From: Flavobacterium sp.
GTDB taxonomy: Bacteria > Bacteroidota > Bacteroidia > Flavobacteriales > Flavobacteriaceae
Assembly (NCBI GenBank): GCA_015234525.1
Contig: JADGMX010000006.1
Location: 62,001 to 126,000, forward strand
Reading direction: 5' to 3'
DNA length: 64,000 nucleotides
A model generated the notes under the pieces. The model made no database searches. It saw nothing but the letters and a program-made list of their open reading frames with translations, and had not been told where the DNA came from. The number at the start of each line of letters is the position of its first letter. The stretch's first letter is position 1. This document shows, in pieces, positions 37,156-45,779 of this stretch. Both the position numbers and the translations under genes were made by a program.

Positions 37156-37848
37156 CTAAGCCATATTCATCAGCTTTTCGTAGACCATCTTCATTCCTTT
37201 GGAGGCGATTTCGGGGATGATTTGAAGCGGATTCGTGAGGCCGGAGATTTGCGCGGGATTTGGGTCGATGTAGAAAACCGGAACCGACGGATCTGCGAAA
37301 TGCATCAGGCCGGCCGCGGGATAAACCTGCAGCGATGTGCCGATGACGATGACAAAATCAGCTTTTGAAACCATGTCGGCTGCAAAAGGCAATTCAGGAA
37401 CTTCCTCGCCAAACCAGACGATATGAGGTCGGAGTTGATGGCCGTTCTGATCTTTCTGCCCGAGTGTAAGATCAGTTTGCCAATCCATAATCTCATCTGG
37501 ATTTGCCGTGCTGCGAACCTTTAGCAACTCGCCGTGCAAATGGATAACCCGGGTGCTGCCGGCCTTTTCGTGAAGATTATCGACATTTTGAGTGATGACG
37601 GTAACGTTGAAGTGCGCTTCGAGTTCGGCAATGAGTTGATGCGCCGCATTGGGCGCGACAGTCAGTAGTTGCTTGCGGCGCTGGTTGTAAAAATCAAGTA
37701 CCAGCTCGGGATTTTGGGCAAAACCTTCCGGCGATGCGACTTCCATAATATCGTGATCTTCCCAAAGTCCGCCCGAATCGCGAAACGTATTAATTCCGCT
37801 TTCGGCACTAACGCCGGCGCCAGAGAGAATGACCAAGTGCTTTTTCAT
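37156..37848 (-). CDS. cobB: Sirtuin-type NAD-dependent protein deacylase
   Basis: A 230-residue class III (bacterial CobB-like) sirtuin that removes acyl groups from lysines using NAD. Start MKKHLVILSGAGVSAESGIN is chosen over six extra codons. Motifs: GAGVSAESGINTFRDSGGLW, ITQNVDNLHEKAGS, catalytic His in IHLHGELLK, RPHIVWFGEEVP with the Tyr/Arg-lacking substrate loop, and IGTSLQVYPAAGL. The usual Cys4 zinc site is not visible, as in several flavobacterial forms. Confidence 0.94.
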   Translation of the reverse strand: MKKHLVILSGAGVSAESGINTFRDSGGLWEDHDIMEVASPEGFAQNPELVLDFYNQRRKQLLTVAPNAAHQLIAELEAHFNVTVITQNVDNLHEKAGSTRVIHLHGELLKVRSTANPDEIMDWQTDLTLGQKDQNGHQLRPHIVWFGEEVPELPFAADMVSKADFVIVIGTSLQVYPAAGLMHFADPSVPVFYIDPNPAQISGLTNPLQIIPEIASKGMKMVYEKLMNMA

Positions 37849-37873
37849 AAAAATAAAGCTACGCATAAATGCC

Positions 37874-37881
37874 TATTTTTG
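37874..37881 (+). promoter_or_regulatory. -7 promoter element of the SpoU methylase gene
   Basis: TATTTTTG, 14 bases before the ATG at 37896. Confidence 0.5.
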
Positions 37882-37895
37882 CAAAAAATACTTTG

Positions 37896-38552
37896 ATGAC
37901 CGATCTAAATTACCTTGAATATTTAGAAAATTTTTTGACTGAAAACCGAAAGTCCAAGTTTTTGAAAGTCTTGGGAAACAGGACAAATCACTTTACCGTA
38001 GCGATTGAAGATGTGTTTCAAATGCATAACACAAGCGCAGTTATGCGAAGCTGTGAAGTTTTTGGAATTCAGCAACTTAACGTAGTTGAAGAGAAGTATG
38101 GCAAGAAGATAGACAAGGAGATTGCGATGGGTGCGCAGAAGTGGGTCGACATCAATCGGTTTGATACCATTTCCGGTTGCGTAAGTGATTTAAAATCGAA
38201 AGGTTATCGGATTATCGCGACCACGCCTCATGAGAATGATTGTTTGCTGGAGGACTTTGACATTTCGACACCGGCGGCACTGTTTTTTGGAACGGAGCGC
38301 AATGGGTTGTCGGAAGAAGTTTTAAAAGAAGCCGATGGATTTTTAAAGATTCCGATGGTTGGATTTACCGAGAGTTTGAATATTTCGGTATCGGCTGCGA
38401 TCATTATTCAGAATTTGATGAGCAGGCTTCGCGGCTCGGAAATCGATTGGCAATTGACAGAAGACGAAATTTTAGAGAAACGTCTTGATTGGGCGCGGAA
38501 TTCGATAAAAGACATCAAGCGGATTGAAGCGCGGTATTTCGGGGAAAATTAG
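37896..38552 (+). CDS. trmH: SpoU/TrmH-family tRNA 2'-O-methyltransferase
   Basis: A 218-residue SPOUT methylase, probably for G18 of tRNA. Start MTDLNYLEYLENFLTENRKS. Motif 1 is FKVLGNRTNHFTVAIEDVFQMHNTSAV-like (Asn-Arg and HNTSA), motif 2 FFGTERNGLSEE and motif 3 IPMVGFTESLNISVSAAI. Residue pattern NRTNHFTVAIEDVFQMHNTS is typical of TrmH. It overlaps the convergent PAS-LuxR gene by 4 bases. Confidence 0.9.
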   Translation: MTDLNYLEYLENFLTENRKSKFLKVLGNRTNHFTVAIEDVFQMHNTSAVMRSCEVFGIQQLNVVEEKYGKKIDKEIAMGAQKWVDINRFDTISGCVSDLKSKGYRIIATTPHENDCLLEDFDISTPAALFFGTERNGLSEEVLKEADGFLKIPMVGFTESLNISVSAAIIIQNLMSRLRGSEIDWQLTEDEILEKRLDWARNSIKDIKRIEARYFGEN

Positions 38553-39349
38553 AGCAGACCTTCAGAGATCACTTTGATTGCAAATTCGATGGTGGTTTTG
38601 GTGTTGGTTTTGGCCAGAATATTTTTGCGATGCGTGTTAACGGTATGGGTGCTGATAAAAAGTTTTTTGGCGATCGCTGCTGATTGCTCTCCTTTCAGAA
38701 TCAGTTTGATGATTTCGGTTTCGCGTTTTGTGAAGAGTTGGTGCCCGGTTGGGTATGCTTTTTCGACATCGACATCGTAAAATGAAGGTTCGCCATCCAT
38801 ACCGATAAAAGAGAGAACCGAAGTGTTGCTTTTCTTCAAATGAGTGATGTTGGTGTGAACCACAAGTGTCATCAGAACATTGTTGTCGTCGTCATACTGA
38901 ACCGTAATTGCTTGTTGCAAGATTCGGATGTATTCGCCGGCGCTGTTTAAAATCCGATAATCATACCGGATCTTATATTTTGGTATTTGTTCGTTTTTAA
39001 GCGTGGCAAAGAAATTACCGACTTCTTTTTCGTTGTTGAGAAAAACACCCTGATCGTCGGGATGGATTTTACTTAGGATAAATTCCATTGTCGCTTCTTC
39101 GGGTTTATAACCAAGAACATTTGTAATCGCGGGACTGACGTATTTAAACCTTGCATTTGAAATATCGACGAGCATGAAGTAAAAATCGCCGATATGAAAA
39201 AACTCTAATAATTTTTTTTGGAATTCAATTTCAAGTTCGATGTCTTGAATATTGCCTGTGGAGGTGATATTTTCCCAAACTTTCCGGGTTTCAGTAAACA
39301 ATTTAATCGCCATATTTTCGCCACTCTGCATTATTGTTAGTTGATGCAA
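38549..39349 (-). CDS. PAS-domain LuxR-type transcription regulator
   Basis: A 266-residue regulator (254 or 260 if started at the internal Met residues at 39313 or 39331). A PAS fold spans about residues 55-175: FYFMLVDISNARFKYVSPAI, VLGYKPEEATMEFILSKIHP and DYRILNSAGEYIRILQQAI. The C-terminus is a LuxR/GerE helix-turn-helix: LFTKRETEIIKLILKGEQSA, FISTHTVNTHRKNILAKT. It is not an obvious two-component receiver. Ligand and targets are unknown. Confidence 0.88.
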   Translation of the reverse strand: MHQLTIMQSGENMAIKLFTETRKVWENITSTGNIQDIELEIEFQKKLLEFFHIGDFYFMLVDISNARFKYVSPAITNVLGYKPEEATMEFILSKIHPDDQGVFLNNEKEVGNFFATLKNEQIPKYKIRYDYRILNSAGEYIRILQQAITVQYDDDNNVLMTLVVHTNITHLKKSNTSVLSFIGMDGEPSFYDVDVEKAYPTGHQLFTKRETEIIKLILKGEQSAAIAKKLFISTHTVNTHRKNILAKTNTKTTIEFAIKVISEGLL

Positions 39350-39442
39350 AATAGCAAAAAAAAGGATCGATTAACAAAATTTTAAGATTTTCGTCGACGA
39401 TTTTACAGCGTGAAGCGAAAGAGAGTAGAGTATGAGGAAATC

Positions 39443-40207
39443 TTATTTTTTCAAGATTTTGTATTCTTCGTAGCATTCGCTGATTGCATCCATGATTTGG
39501 AGATCGTTTGCGGTTTTCACGAATGATTCGGAGTAGTTGCAGCGTGCCAGAATTTCGGCAATTTCATTTTTTGTGACGCCGAGCAATACTGCGATGGTTT
39601 CGCGGTCAAACTTTGATTCGAGAAGGTTTCGGACAGTGTCGTCTTTTTTCATCTCTTTGAGGCGCCGGAGTTCACGCGGTTTTTTTCCGAAGATGTTGTA
39701 AAGCATATCGGTTGGATTGAATATCGAGCCTAGAACACGGCCGAAAGCTCCTGGAGAATATTCGCCTGCTTCGTAACCATGAGTTAATCCGGAGATCGAG
39801 TAGCGGTAATTTTCGCGGGTTGGAATTAATTTGGCGTCGACCTCAAGATATCCCGTAAGATTATATGGTCTAATGACAACTTCCTGAAGGGCGATTGCCT
39901 TTTCAGTGATTTTAATGGTTGACGTCCCTGATTTGATCCAGTCGTTTGTAACCCGTACCCGAATTGATACAAATCCCAATAATGAAAAATGTAGGGTATC
40001 GTTTACTGATGCGACGATCTCAAAACGACCTTTATCATCTGAGGTTGTACCGCGAACTTTATTAATGTTGATGACATTTACGTTTCCAACAGGGCGTTGA
40101 TTGTTGTCATTTAATATGATTCCGGTAACTGTTTCAGTTGGTTTATTTTCTTGCGCAGATGCGACGGATGAAAGCAGTAGTAAAAAGAAAACTACAAAAT
40201 ATCTCAT
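39443..40207 (-). CDS. Secreted carboxypeptidase-regulatory-like domain protein
   Basis: A 254-residue exported protein. MRYFVVFFLLLLSSVASAQ is a signal peptide. Residues about 25-110 form the CarboxypepD_reg-like fold seen at the N-terminus of TonB receptors (TVTGIILNDNNQRPVGNVNV, GTTSDDKGRFEIVASVNDTL, LGFVSIRVRV), but no receptor barrel follows. The C-terminal half is helical and charged (KKPRELRRLKEMKKDD). Similar proteins are frequent in flavobacteria and uncharacterised. Confidence 0.82.
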   Translation of the reverse strand: MRYFVVFFLLLLSSVASAQENKPTETVTGIILNDNNQRPVGNVNVININKVRGTTSDDKGRFEIVASVNDTLHFSLLGFVSIRVRVTNDWIKSGTSTIKITEKAIALQEVVIRPYNLTGYLEVDAKLIPTRENYRYSISGLTHGYEAGEYSPGAFGRVLGSIFNPTDMLYNIFGKKPRELRRLKEMKKDDTVRNLLESKFDRETIAVLLGVTKNEIAEILARCNYSESFVKTANDLQIMDAISECYEEYKILKK

Positions 40208-40290
40208 ATGTGTTTTTGATTGGCTAAATGTAATCAATGACATGATGATATTTTGTAGTCTCAGTATAATTATAAGAATATTAACAGATG

Positions 40291-42183
40291 TTAGCCTTTT
40301 CTCGGGCGACGACCTCTTGGCGCATCGCTAAAGCTTTCCGATCTGCGAGGTGTTCTTTCGGGCGAACCTTCGCGTCTTGGTGATGCTGATCTGCGTGGCG
40401 AACTTTCAGAGAAACCGCCTTCACGTGGTTGAAATCCACCGCGAGAACCTCTGTCGGAAGAGAAGCCGCCTTCACGACGTGGAGCTCCGCTTTTGAATCC
40501 ACCGCCAGAACTTCTTCCGCCGCCGAAACCACCCGAGTTTCTACCGTTGTGATCGCGTCTTCCGCCACCGTCGTTTTTCGAAATCTCAACATTGATTCGA
40601 CGTCCTTCGAGTTGAATATTGTTCAGAACTTCCATAACGCGGTCTGAATGTTCAGCATCGGTATTAAAGAAAGAGAAACCTTCTTTTACATCAACTTTAT
40701 AAACATCGTCGCGACCAAGATCAAGTGTTTCTTTAAGGAAATCTTTAAGTGACATCCAATCAAAGTTATCACGTGAACCTATATTTACAAAGTAACGAAC
40801 CGCATTTGAATTTCCGCCTTGGAAACCACCTTCGCGATCGTCGCGTCTTTCGCCAGCCGATTGTGTCGACAAATCACGTGTCTTTTTGTAATAGCTAAGA
40901 AAACGATTAAATTCGACTGAAACCATTTTCTTGATAAGTTCTTCTTTCGAAAGATCTTCAAGAACATTGTTGATTGCCGGAAGATAATTGTCAATTTCGT
41001 GATCAACCTCAGTGTCCTTGATTTTTGTAGCAAGGTGAAGGAGTTGGATCTCGCAGATTTCGATTCCGCTTGGCAATGTTTTCTCTTCAAACTTTTGTTT
41101 GATGATTCTTTCGATTGCTGAAATTTTGCGGATTTCACTTTTGGTGATAATTACGATAGATGTACCTAATTTACCGGCACGACCAGTACGGCCTGAACGG
41201 TGGTTGTAGGTTTCAATCTCGTCAGGCAGCTGATAGTTAACTACGTGCGTTACGTTGTCAACGTCGATTCCACGTGCGGCAACATCGGTTGCAACAAGCA
41301 TTTGAATCTGGCGGCCACGGAACGATTTCATAACAGAATCACGTTGTGCCTGCGACAAATCGCCGTGAAGCGCTGCAGCATTGTAACCATCTTCGATCAA
41401 TTTTTCAGCAACTTGTTGCGTATCGCGTTTTGTACGACAAAAAACAACAGAGAAAATATCCGGGTTAGCATCGGCGATACGTTTTAGGGCTTCGTATCTA
41501 TCGCGTGCATTTACCAGGTAGAATTCGTGAGAAACAGTTGCTGATCCCGAGTTTTTGGTACCAACGGTAATTTCTAACGGCTCATGCATGAATTGTTTTG
41601 CGATACGTGCCACTTCTTGCGGCATTGTAGCAGAAAACAACCATGTGCTTTTCTCGTCCGGAGATGTTGAAAGAATGTTTACGATGTCTTCATAGAAGCC
41701 CATGTTCAACATTTCATCCGCCTCATCAAGGACGCAATAATCGATTTGCGAGATATTGACCAAACCTCTGTTGATCATGTCCTGCATACGACCAGGTGTT
41801 GCCACGATGATTTGTGCACCGCGCTTAATGTCACGAGCTTGCTCGGTAATGCTTGCGCCACCGTAAACCGCAACCACATTAAGGCTGCGCTCGTATTTTG
41901 AGTAGTTCTTGATTTCGTTTGTAATTTGCAAACAAAGCTCACGAGTTGGAGATAAAATTAATGCTTGTGTATTCTTATTGCCGGCATCAATCTTCTGAAT
42001 CAGTGGAAAACCAAAAGCTGCCGTTTTCCCTGTCCCTGTCTGAGCCAACGCAACCATATCTGTGTCTTTTTCCAATAATAGGGGAATCGCTTTCTCCTGT
42101 ACCTCCGTCGGACTTTCAAATCCAAGATCTAAAATCGCCTTCAGTAACGACTCACTCAATCCTAATTGTTCAAATTTATTCAT
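40291..42183 (-). CDS. DEAD-box RNA helicase with DbpA-like RNA-binding domain and RGG/SR-rich tail
   Basis: A 630-residue ATP-dependent RNA helicase (DeaD/CsdA type). Motifs: ALAQTGTGKTAAFG (Walker A), PTRELCLQI, TPGRM, VLDEADEML, FSATMP, VATDVAARGIDV and HRSGRTGRAGK. Residues about 465-545 (VRYFVNIGSRDNFDWMSLKD, YKVDVKEGFSFFNTD) match the DbpA RNA-binding fold. The last 85 residues are Gly/Arg/Ser-rich with RGG and SPRR-type repeats. Likely function: ribosome assembly or RNA turnover, often cold-induced. Confidence 0.95.
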   Translation of the reverse strand: MNKFEQLGLSESLLKAILDLGFESPTEVQEKAIPLLLEKDTDMVALAQTGTGKTAAFGFPLIQKIDAGNKNTQALILSPTRELCLQITNEIKNYSKYERSLNVVAVYGGASITEQARDIKRGAQIIVATPGRMQDMINRGLVNISQIDYCVLDEADEMLNMGFYEDIVNILSTSPDEKSTWLFSATMPQEVARIAKQFMHEPLEITVGTKNSGSATVSHEFYLVNARDRYEALKRIADANPDIFSVVFCRTKRDTQQVAEKLIEDGYNAAALHGDLSQAQRDSVMKSFRGRQIQMLVATDVAARGIDVDNVTHVVNYQLPDEIETYNHRSGRTGRAGKLGTSIVIITKSEIRKISAIERIIKQKFEEKTLPSGIEICEIQLLHLATKIKDTEVDHEIDNYLPAINNVLEDLSKEELIKKMVSVEFNRFLSYYKKTRDLSTQSAGERRDDREGGFQGGNSNAVRYFVNIGSRDNFDWMSLKDFLKETLDLGRDDVYKVDVKEGFSFFNTDAEHSDRVMEVLNNIQLEGRRINVEISKNDGGGRRDHNGRNSGGFGGGRSSGGGFKSGAPRREGGFSSDRGSRGGFQPREGGFSESSPRRSASPRREGSPERTPRRSESFSDAPRGRRPRKG

Positions 42184-42203
42184 ATAGTATTTTAAATATT
42201 TTG

Positions 42204-42211
42204 CAAAAGTA
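42204..42211 (-). promoter_or_regulatory. -7 promoter element of the DEAD-box gene
   Basis: TACTTTTG on the minus strand, 20 bases before the ATG. Confidence 0.5.
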
Positions 42212-42282
42212 GTGCATAAAAGTCATATAAACTAATGCAAAAGCAGGTATTAAAATTATATTATAAATTGAGAATCAATAAG

Positions 42283-42855
42283 TTACTTCCGAAGATGCGC
42301 CACGAGCTGCTTGACGGCACGGCTGCGATGGCTGTCTTTGGCCTTTTCAGTAGCTGAAATTTGCGCAAAAGTTAGTGTTGAACCATCCGGAATAAATACC
42401 GAATCGTAACCGAAACCTTCTGATCCTAAACGTTTTTTGGTAATTGTGCCGTTGACTTTCCCTGTAAACAAATGTTGTTCACCACCAAGATTCAACGCAA
42501 TAACGGTTTTGAAATTAGCGGCGCGGTTTTCAGTCTGCGCCAACTTTTCCAGCAGTTTATTAATGTTGTCGTCGTTGTTTTTATGATCGCCGGCGTAGCG
42601 CGCTGAGTAAACTCCGGGTTCGCCATTTAGCACGTCGACTTCAAGTCCACTGTCATCTGCAAAACAATCGTAGCCGTATTTTTGGGTGATGTAATTTGCC
42701 TTTTCGATCGCGTTTCCTTCAATAGTATCGGCAGGTTCAGGGATTTCTTCATGACATCCGATATCTTCCAAACTCAGCATTTGAATTGAATCCGGAAGCA
42801 ACAGTTTGATTTCCCGAATCTTATTAGCATTGTTTGAAGCAAATACAATTTTCAT
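42283..42855 (-). CDS. rdgB: XTP/dITP diphosphatase
   Basis: A 190-residue RdgB/Ham1 enzyme that removes inosine- and xanthosine-type triphosphates from the nucleotide pool. Start MKIVFASNNANKIREI carries the Ham1 signature. Further motifs: FADDSGLEVDVLNGEPGVYSARYAGD (two parts, each shorter here), EGFGYDSVFIPDGSTLTFAQ and SHRSRAVKQL. The longer frame upstream (20 residues) overlaps the promoter. Confidence 0.97.
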   Translation of the reverse strand: MKIVFASNNANKIREIKLLLPDSIQMLSLEDIGCHEEIPEPADTIEGNAIEKANYITQKYGYDCFADDSGLEVDVLNGEPGVYSARYAGDHKNNDDNINKLLEKLAQTENRAANFKTVIALNLGGEQHLFTGKVNGTITKKRLGSEGFGYDSVFIPDGSTLTFAQISATEKAKDSHRSRAVKQLVAHLRK

Positions 42856-42870
42856 TTTATGGGTTTTCAA

Positions 42871-42898
42871 CAAATTTATGGAATAAATCCAATTGCAA
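42871..42898 (-). promoter_or_regulatory. Promoter of rdgB
   Basis: On the minus strand TTG (42898-42896), 17 bases, TAAATTTG (42878-42871): full consensus, 15 bases before the ATG. Confidence 0.62.
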
Positions 42899-42996
42899 TC
42901 GGGCGAAACCTGCAAACCTCTGAAAAAAAAATGTTGCGATTAGTTGTCTAAGTAGTTGAAGTAAAGTAAATTAGATTGAAATAAAAAATAGTGATT

Positions 42997-43866
42997 ATGA
43001 AATTAAAATTATCTTTTCTGCTGATGTTTCTGAGTTTATCTCAATTATTCGGTCAGGCTCCGGTTATCTCAGGTGATACGATGATGTGTCCTTATACAAA
43101 CGGAACTGCTTCTGTTGTGGGCAGTCAGACTTACGATTCGTATCAATGGTATTTTAAATATTGGTTTTTGAGTGATGAATTTCAGCCAATTGAAGGCGCT
43201 ACAAATTCGGCGTTTACTTATGATTGGATGACTTATGATCAGGCGGTATTTAAAGTTGAAGTCACTTTAGGCGGTCAAACGTATACGTCGAACGAAATTC
43301 AGATTGACAGTTATAATTGGGTTCCGATGAGCGTAAGTTTTGAACTCGCGCCAAATTTGTCGATCAATCCTGAAAACGGAAATGTGATGTTGTGTGATGG
43401 TACAAGCGTGGAGCTTCAGCTTTCATCGCCGTTTACCGAAAATATAAATTGGTTTAAGGACGGAGTGTTGATTCCGGATGAGACTTCGACGACGTTGATT
43501 GTCAGTGAACCCGGAGTTTACCATGTTTCGGCGGCACCGGAAATGTGTCCGGATAATACAGCCTCCAATGCTTCGACACCCGTGATCGTTGAAAGTGATT
43601 CAGGATGTCAGCTTAATGTGAACCAGCCAAACAAAATGCTGATTTCAGTTTATCCGAATCCCGCGAATGATCTCGTTTATATTAAATCCGATTTTGGCGA
43701 TATTGAATCGGTTGTAATTTACAGCATGACCGGTCAGCAAATGTTGCGTCGTGTTGGTCACGGAAATTTAACTGAAATTTCGATCGCAGATCTTGCAAGC
43801 GGAATTTACATATTGGAAACCTTGAGTGCGGAAACTATCCGGCGTACAAAACTCGTCAGGCAATAA
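42997..43866 (+). CDS. Secreted protein with type IX secretion sorting domain
   Basis: A 289-residue cargo of the type IX secretion system. Signal MKLKLSFLLMFLSLSQLFG, then two Ig-like segments with Cys pairs (TMMCPYTNGTASVVGSQTYD, MLCDGTSVELQL). The C-terminal 75 residues are a type A sorting signal: ISVYPNPANDLVYIKSDFGD, VVIYSMTGQQMLRRV and LASGIYILETLS, ending KLVRQ. Exported to the outside or cell surface; binding partner unknown. A GTG six bases upstream is an alternative start. Confidence 0.9.
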   Translation: MKLKLSFLLMFLSLSQLFGQAPVISGDTMMCPYTNGTASVVGSQTYDSYQWYFKYWFLSDEFQPIEGATNSAFTYDWMTYDQAVFKVEVTLGGQTYTSNEIQIDSYNWVPMSVSFELAPNLSINPENGNVMLCDGTSVELQLSSPFTENINWFKDGVLIPDETSTTLIVSEPGVYHVSAAPEMCPDNTASNASTPVIVESDSGCQLNVNQPNKMLISVYPNPANDLVYIKSDFGDIESVVIYSMTGQQMLRRVGHGNLTEISIADLASGIYILETLSAETIRRTKLVRQ

Positions 43867-43886
43867 GCTGAAGCGAAACGTACAAC

Positions 43887-44258
43887 TTATAATTGTGAAA
43901 AGCCGACGTGCGAATTCCCGTCTTCGATCAATCCGTGGGTTACCTGAAGGCTTGCACCTTTTAAAACTTCGAGTGATTTTTGACGGATCACATGTTCGTT
44001 ACGGGCAAAATCGTCTTCGAGCAAACCTTCAAGACTGGTCATGATTTGTACAAAAGTGACATCGTTTTCATCAAGGTTGGCAATGTTGCGATGACCTGCA
44101 AATTTTTCCTGCTCAGAAGTTATTGCGACAAGTTTGGCATTGTCGGCTTCAAATTCGGCTATTACTTTCTTGAGGTAGTCGTGGATGGCACGTTCATCTG
44201 AATCTATTTCGACGATTCCGAGATTCTTATTAATTTTAAATTCGCAGAAGGCGACCAT
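43887..44258 (-). CDS. Conserved-looking cytoplasmic protein, unknown
   Basis: A 123-residue protein that I do not recognise. No signal, membrane segment or Cys. It appears alpha-helical and acidic: AIHDYLKKVIAEFEADNAKL, VTFVQIMTSLEGLLEDDFAR. It starts 17 bases after the stop of a lone response-regulator gene, so the pair is likely cotranscribed and it may be a partner or output of that regulator. Confidence 0.65.
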   Translation of the reverse strand: MVAFCEFKINKNLGIVEIDSDERAIHDYLKKVIAEFEADNAKLVAITSEQEKFAGHRNIANLDENDVTFVQIMTSLEGLLEDDFARNEHVIRQKSLEVLKGASLQVTHGLIEDGNSHVGFSQL

Positions 44259-44275
44259 AGTTTTTTAGTTTAAAG

Positions 44276-44701
44276 TTATATACCATTTGGGTGTTTGCAA
44301 TATGTCCAGTATTTCAGGATTACTTCGACCATTTCTTTCATTTGGGAGTAGTTGGTTCCTTTCTTAAAAAATCCCTGAACGGGAACTTGCTCGTAAGCTT
44401 GCAGAACTTCGGTTTTGATAGCGTTAGTTGAGAAAAAGATAAACGGAATACACCTCATTCGCAGTCCCGGAGTTTGATCGATCAGTTGTTTGAATTGGAG
44501 TCCGTTTTTGCCCGGCATATTAAGGTCTGATAAAATCAGAAAAACATTTTCTTTGGTTTCGTGCAGATAATCGTATGCTGATGTGACCTCCGTAAACCAT
44601 TCGATTCGGTTGGTAAAGCCCAGATCGCGGACGATAGATTCAAAAATTTCTTTGTCATCGTAATCGTCTTCGACAATGACAATCGGGCCCGGCTTTGACA
44701 T
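44276..44701 (-). CDS. Single-domain response regulator
   Basis: A 141-residue receiver domain without an output domain (CheY-like, Rcp1 subgroup). Acidic pocket VIVEDDYDDKEIFESI, phospho-acceptor in ILSDLNMPGKNGLQ (Asp), Ser/Thr switch in FFSTNAIKTEV and Lys in GFFKKGTNYSQM. No kinase gene is adjacent. First gene of a pair with the unknown 123-residue protein. Confidence 0.93.
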   Translation of the reverse strand: MSKPGPIVIVEDDYDDKEIFESIVRDLGFTNRIEWFTEVTSAYDYLHETKENVFLILSDLNMPGKNGLQFKQLIDQTPGLRMRCIPFIFFSTNAIKTEVLQAYEQVPVQGFFKKGTNYSQMKEMVEVILKYWTYCKHPNGI

Positions 44702-44762
44702 AGACGTCTGATTTTGTTTACTTCTTCTATAAATTTAAACAAAAATCATAACGGTCTATAAA

Positions 44763-45530
44763 TTAATTTAATAACCGTACATAAACGTGCTTAATGTTTT
44801 TATTATCCGAGATTCGTTCGTCGATTTCGAGGATGTCGGTGAGCGACTTGAGCATTGGTGTGAGTTTGGCAAAACCGTAGTTTCGAGGGTCGAATTCGGG
44901 TTTCTTGCGGACGATCAGATTTCCGACGTCGCCCAGAAACGCCCAGCCGCTTTCATCTGCAATATCGTCGATGGTGGTTTCGATCAGATCGATTGTCGGA
45001 TCGTCTATTTTAATGTTTTGCTTTTCGACGACTTTCTTGATATCCGGTGTGGATTGATTGGCCTTGATGGTTTTCTTTTTCTTTGTCGAGCCTTCAAGGA
45101 CTTCGATGAAAATAAACCGGTCGCAGGCTGCGATGAGTGAACCCGGCGTCTTTTTTTCGCCGATGCCGATGACTTTCATGCCGCTTTCGCGAAGTCGGAT
45201 GGCGAGTCGGGTGAAATCACTGTCGCTTGAAACGATGCAGAAACCGTCGACTTTACCCGTATAGAGCAAATCCATGGCGTCGATAATCAGCGCTGAATCG
45301 GATGAGTTTTTACCGATCGTATAACTATATTGCTGAACCGGAGTGATGGCGTGCTCAAGCAAGACATTTTTCCAGCCGTTTGCGTTTGGCCTTGTCCAAT
45401 CGGCGTAGATACGTTTGGTGGTCGGTGTTCCGAATTTGGCAATTTCTTCCATCATTCCTTTGATGTTGCTATAGGGAACATTATCGGCGTCGATAAGGAC
45501 GGCTAATTTGAGTTCTTTATTATCGGGCAT
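44763..45530 (-). CDS. NYN (PIN-like) domain protein with C-terminal OST-HTH/LOTUS-like domain
   Basis: A 255-residue LabA/DUF88-type protein. Start MPDNKELKLAVLIDADNVPY. The NYN nuclease-like fold (residues 1-150) has catalytic-type acids in LIDADN, DSALIIDAMD and CIVSSDSDFTRLAIRLRE. Residues about 180-255 (LIETTIDDIADESGWAFLGD, DPRNYGFAKLTPMLKSL) match an OST-HTH RNA-binding domain. RNA cleavage or RNA binding is the family expectation. Twelve residues upstream overlap the promoter. Confidence 0.92.
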   Translation of the reverse strand: MPDNKELKLAVLIDADNVPYSNIKGMMEEIAKFGTPTTKRIYADWTRPNANGWKNVLLEHAITPVQQYSYTIGKNSSDSALIIDAMDLLYTGKVDGFCIVSSDSDFTRLAIRLRESGMKVIGIGEKKTPGSLIAACDRFIFIEVLEGSTKKKKTIKANQSTPDIKKVVEKQNIKIDDPTIDLIETTIDDIADESGWAFLGDVGNLIVRKKPEFDPRNYGFAKLTPMLKSLTDILEIDERISDNKNIKHVYVRLLN

Positions 45531-45547
45531 TTTGATTTCGATTTTAA

Positions 45548-45555
45548 CAAAGATA
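45548..45555 (-). promoter_or_regulatory. -7 promoter element of the NYN gene
   Basis: TATCTTTG on the minus strand, 17 bases before the ATG. Confidence 0.5.
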
Positions 45556-45586
45556 CCAAGGATTTTCATAGGATTGGTGGCTTTTT

Positions 45587-45693
45587 TAGCCCCGATCGTA
45601 GCGGCATCCTTTTTTTAGGCAAAGTCAGATTTGATTTTAGCAGAATATTCCTGCCTAAAAAAAGATACAGCGTAGTGCGGGAAAAGGCTCCTA
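45587..45693 (+). ncRNA. Structured repeat copy 7 (Flavo-1-like)
   Basis: TAGCCCCGATCGTAGCGGCA at the 5' edge and GCGGGAAAAGGCTCCT at the 3' edge. The apex arm is TTTTTTTTAGGCA/TGCCTAAAAAAAG with a long variable loop. Divergent region, pointing toward the alpha-oxoamine synthase gene. Confidence 0.68.
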
Positions 45694-45735
45694 AAATAAA
45701 ACCGCGAGGAGCGACTGAAATAAGTTATAATGTGT

Positions 45736-45743
45736 TATTTTTG
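45736..45743 (+). promoter_or_regulatory. -7 promoter element of the alpha-oxoamine synthase gene
   Basis: TATTTTTG, 36 bases before the ATG at 45780. It lies 42 bases after structured repeat copy 7. Confidence 0.5.
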
Positions 45744-45779
45744 CGCGGAAAATAAGCGTAGCACGCATTTTAAAAGGAC

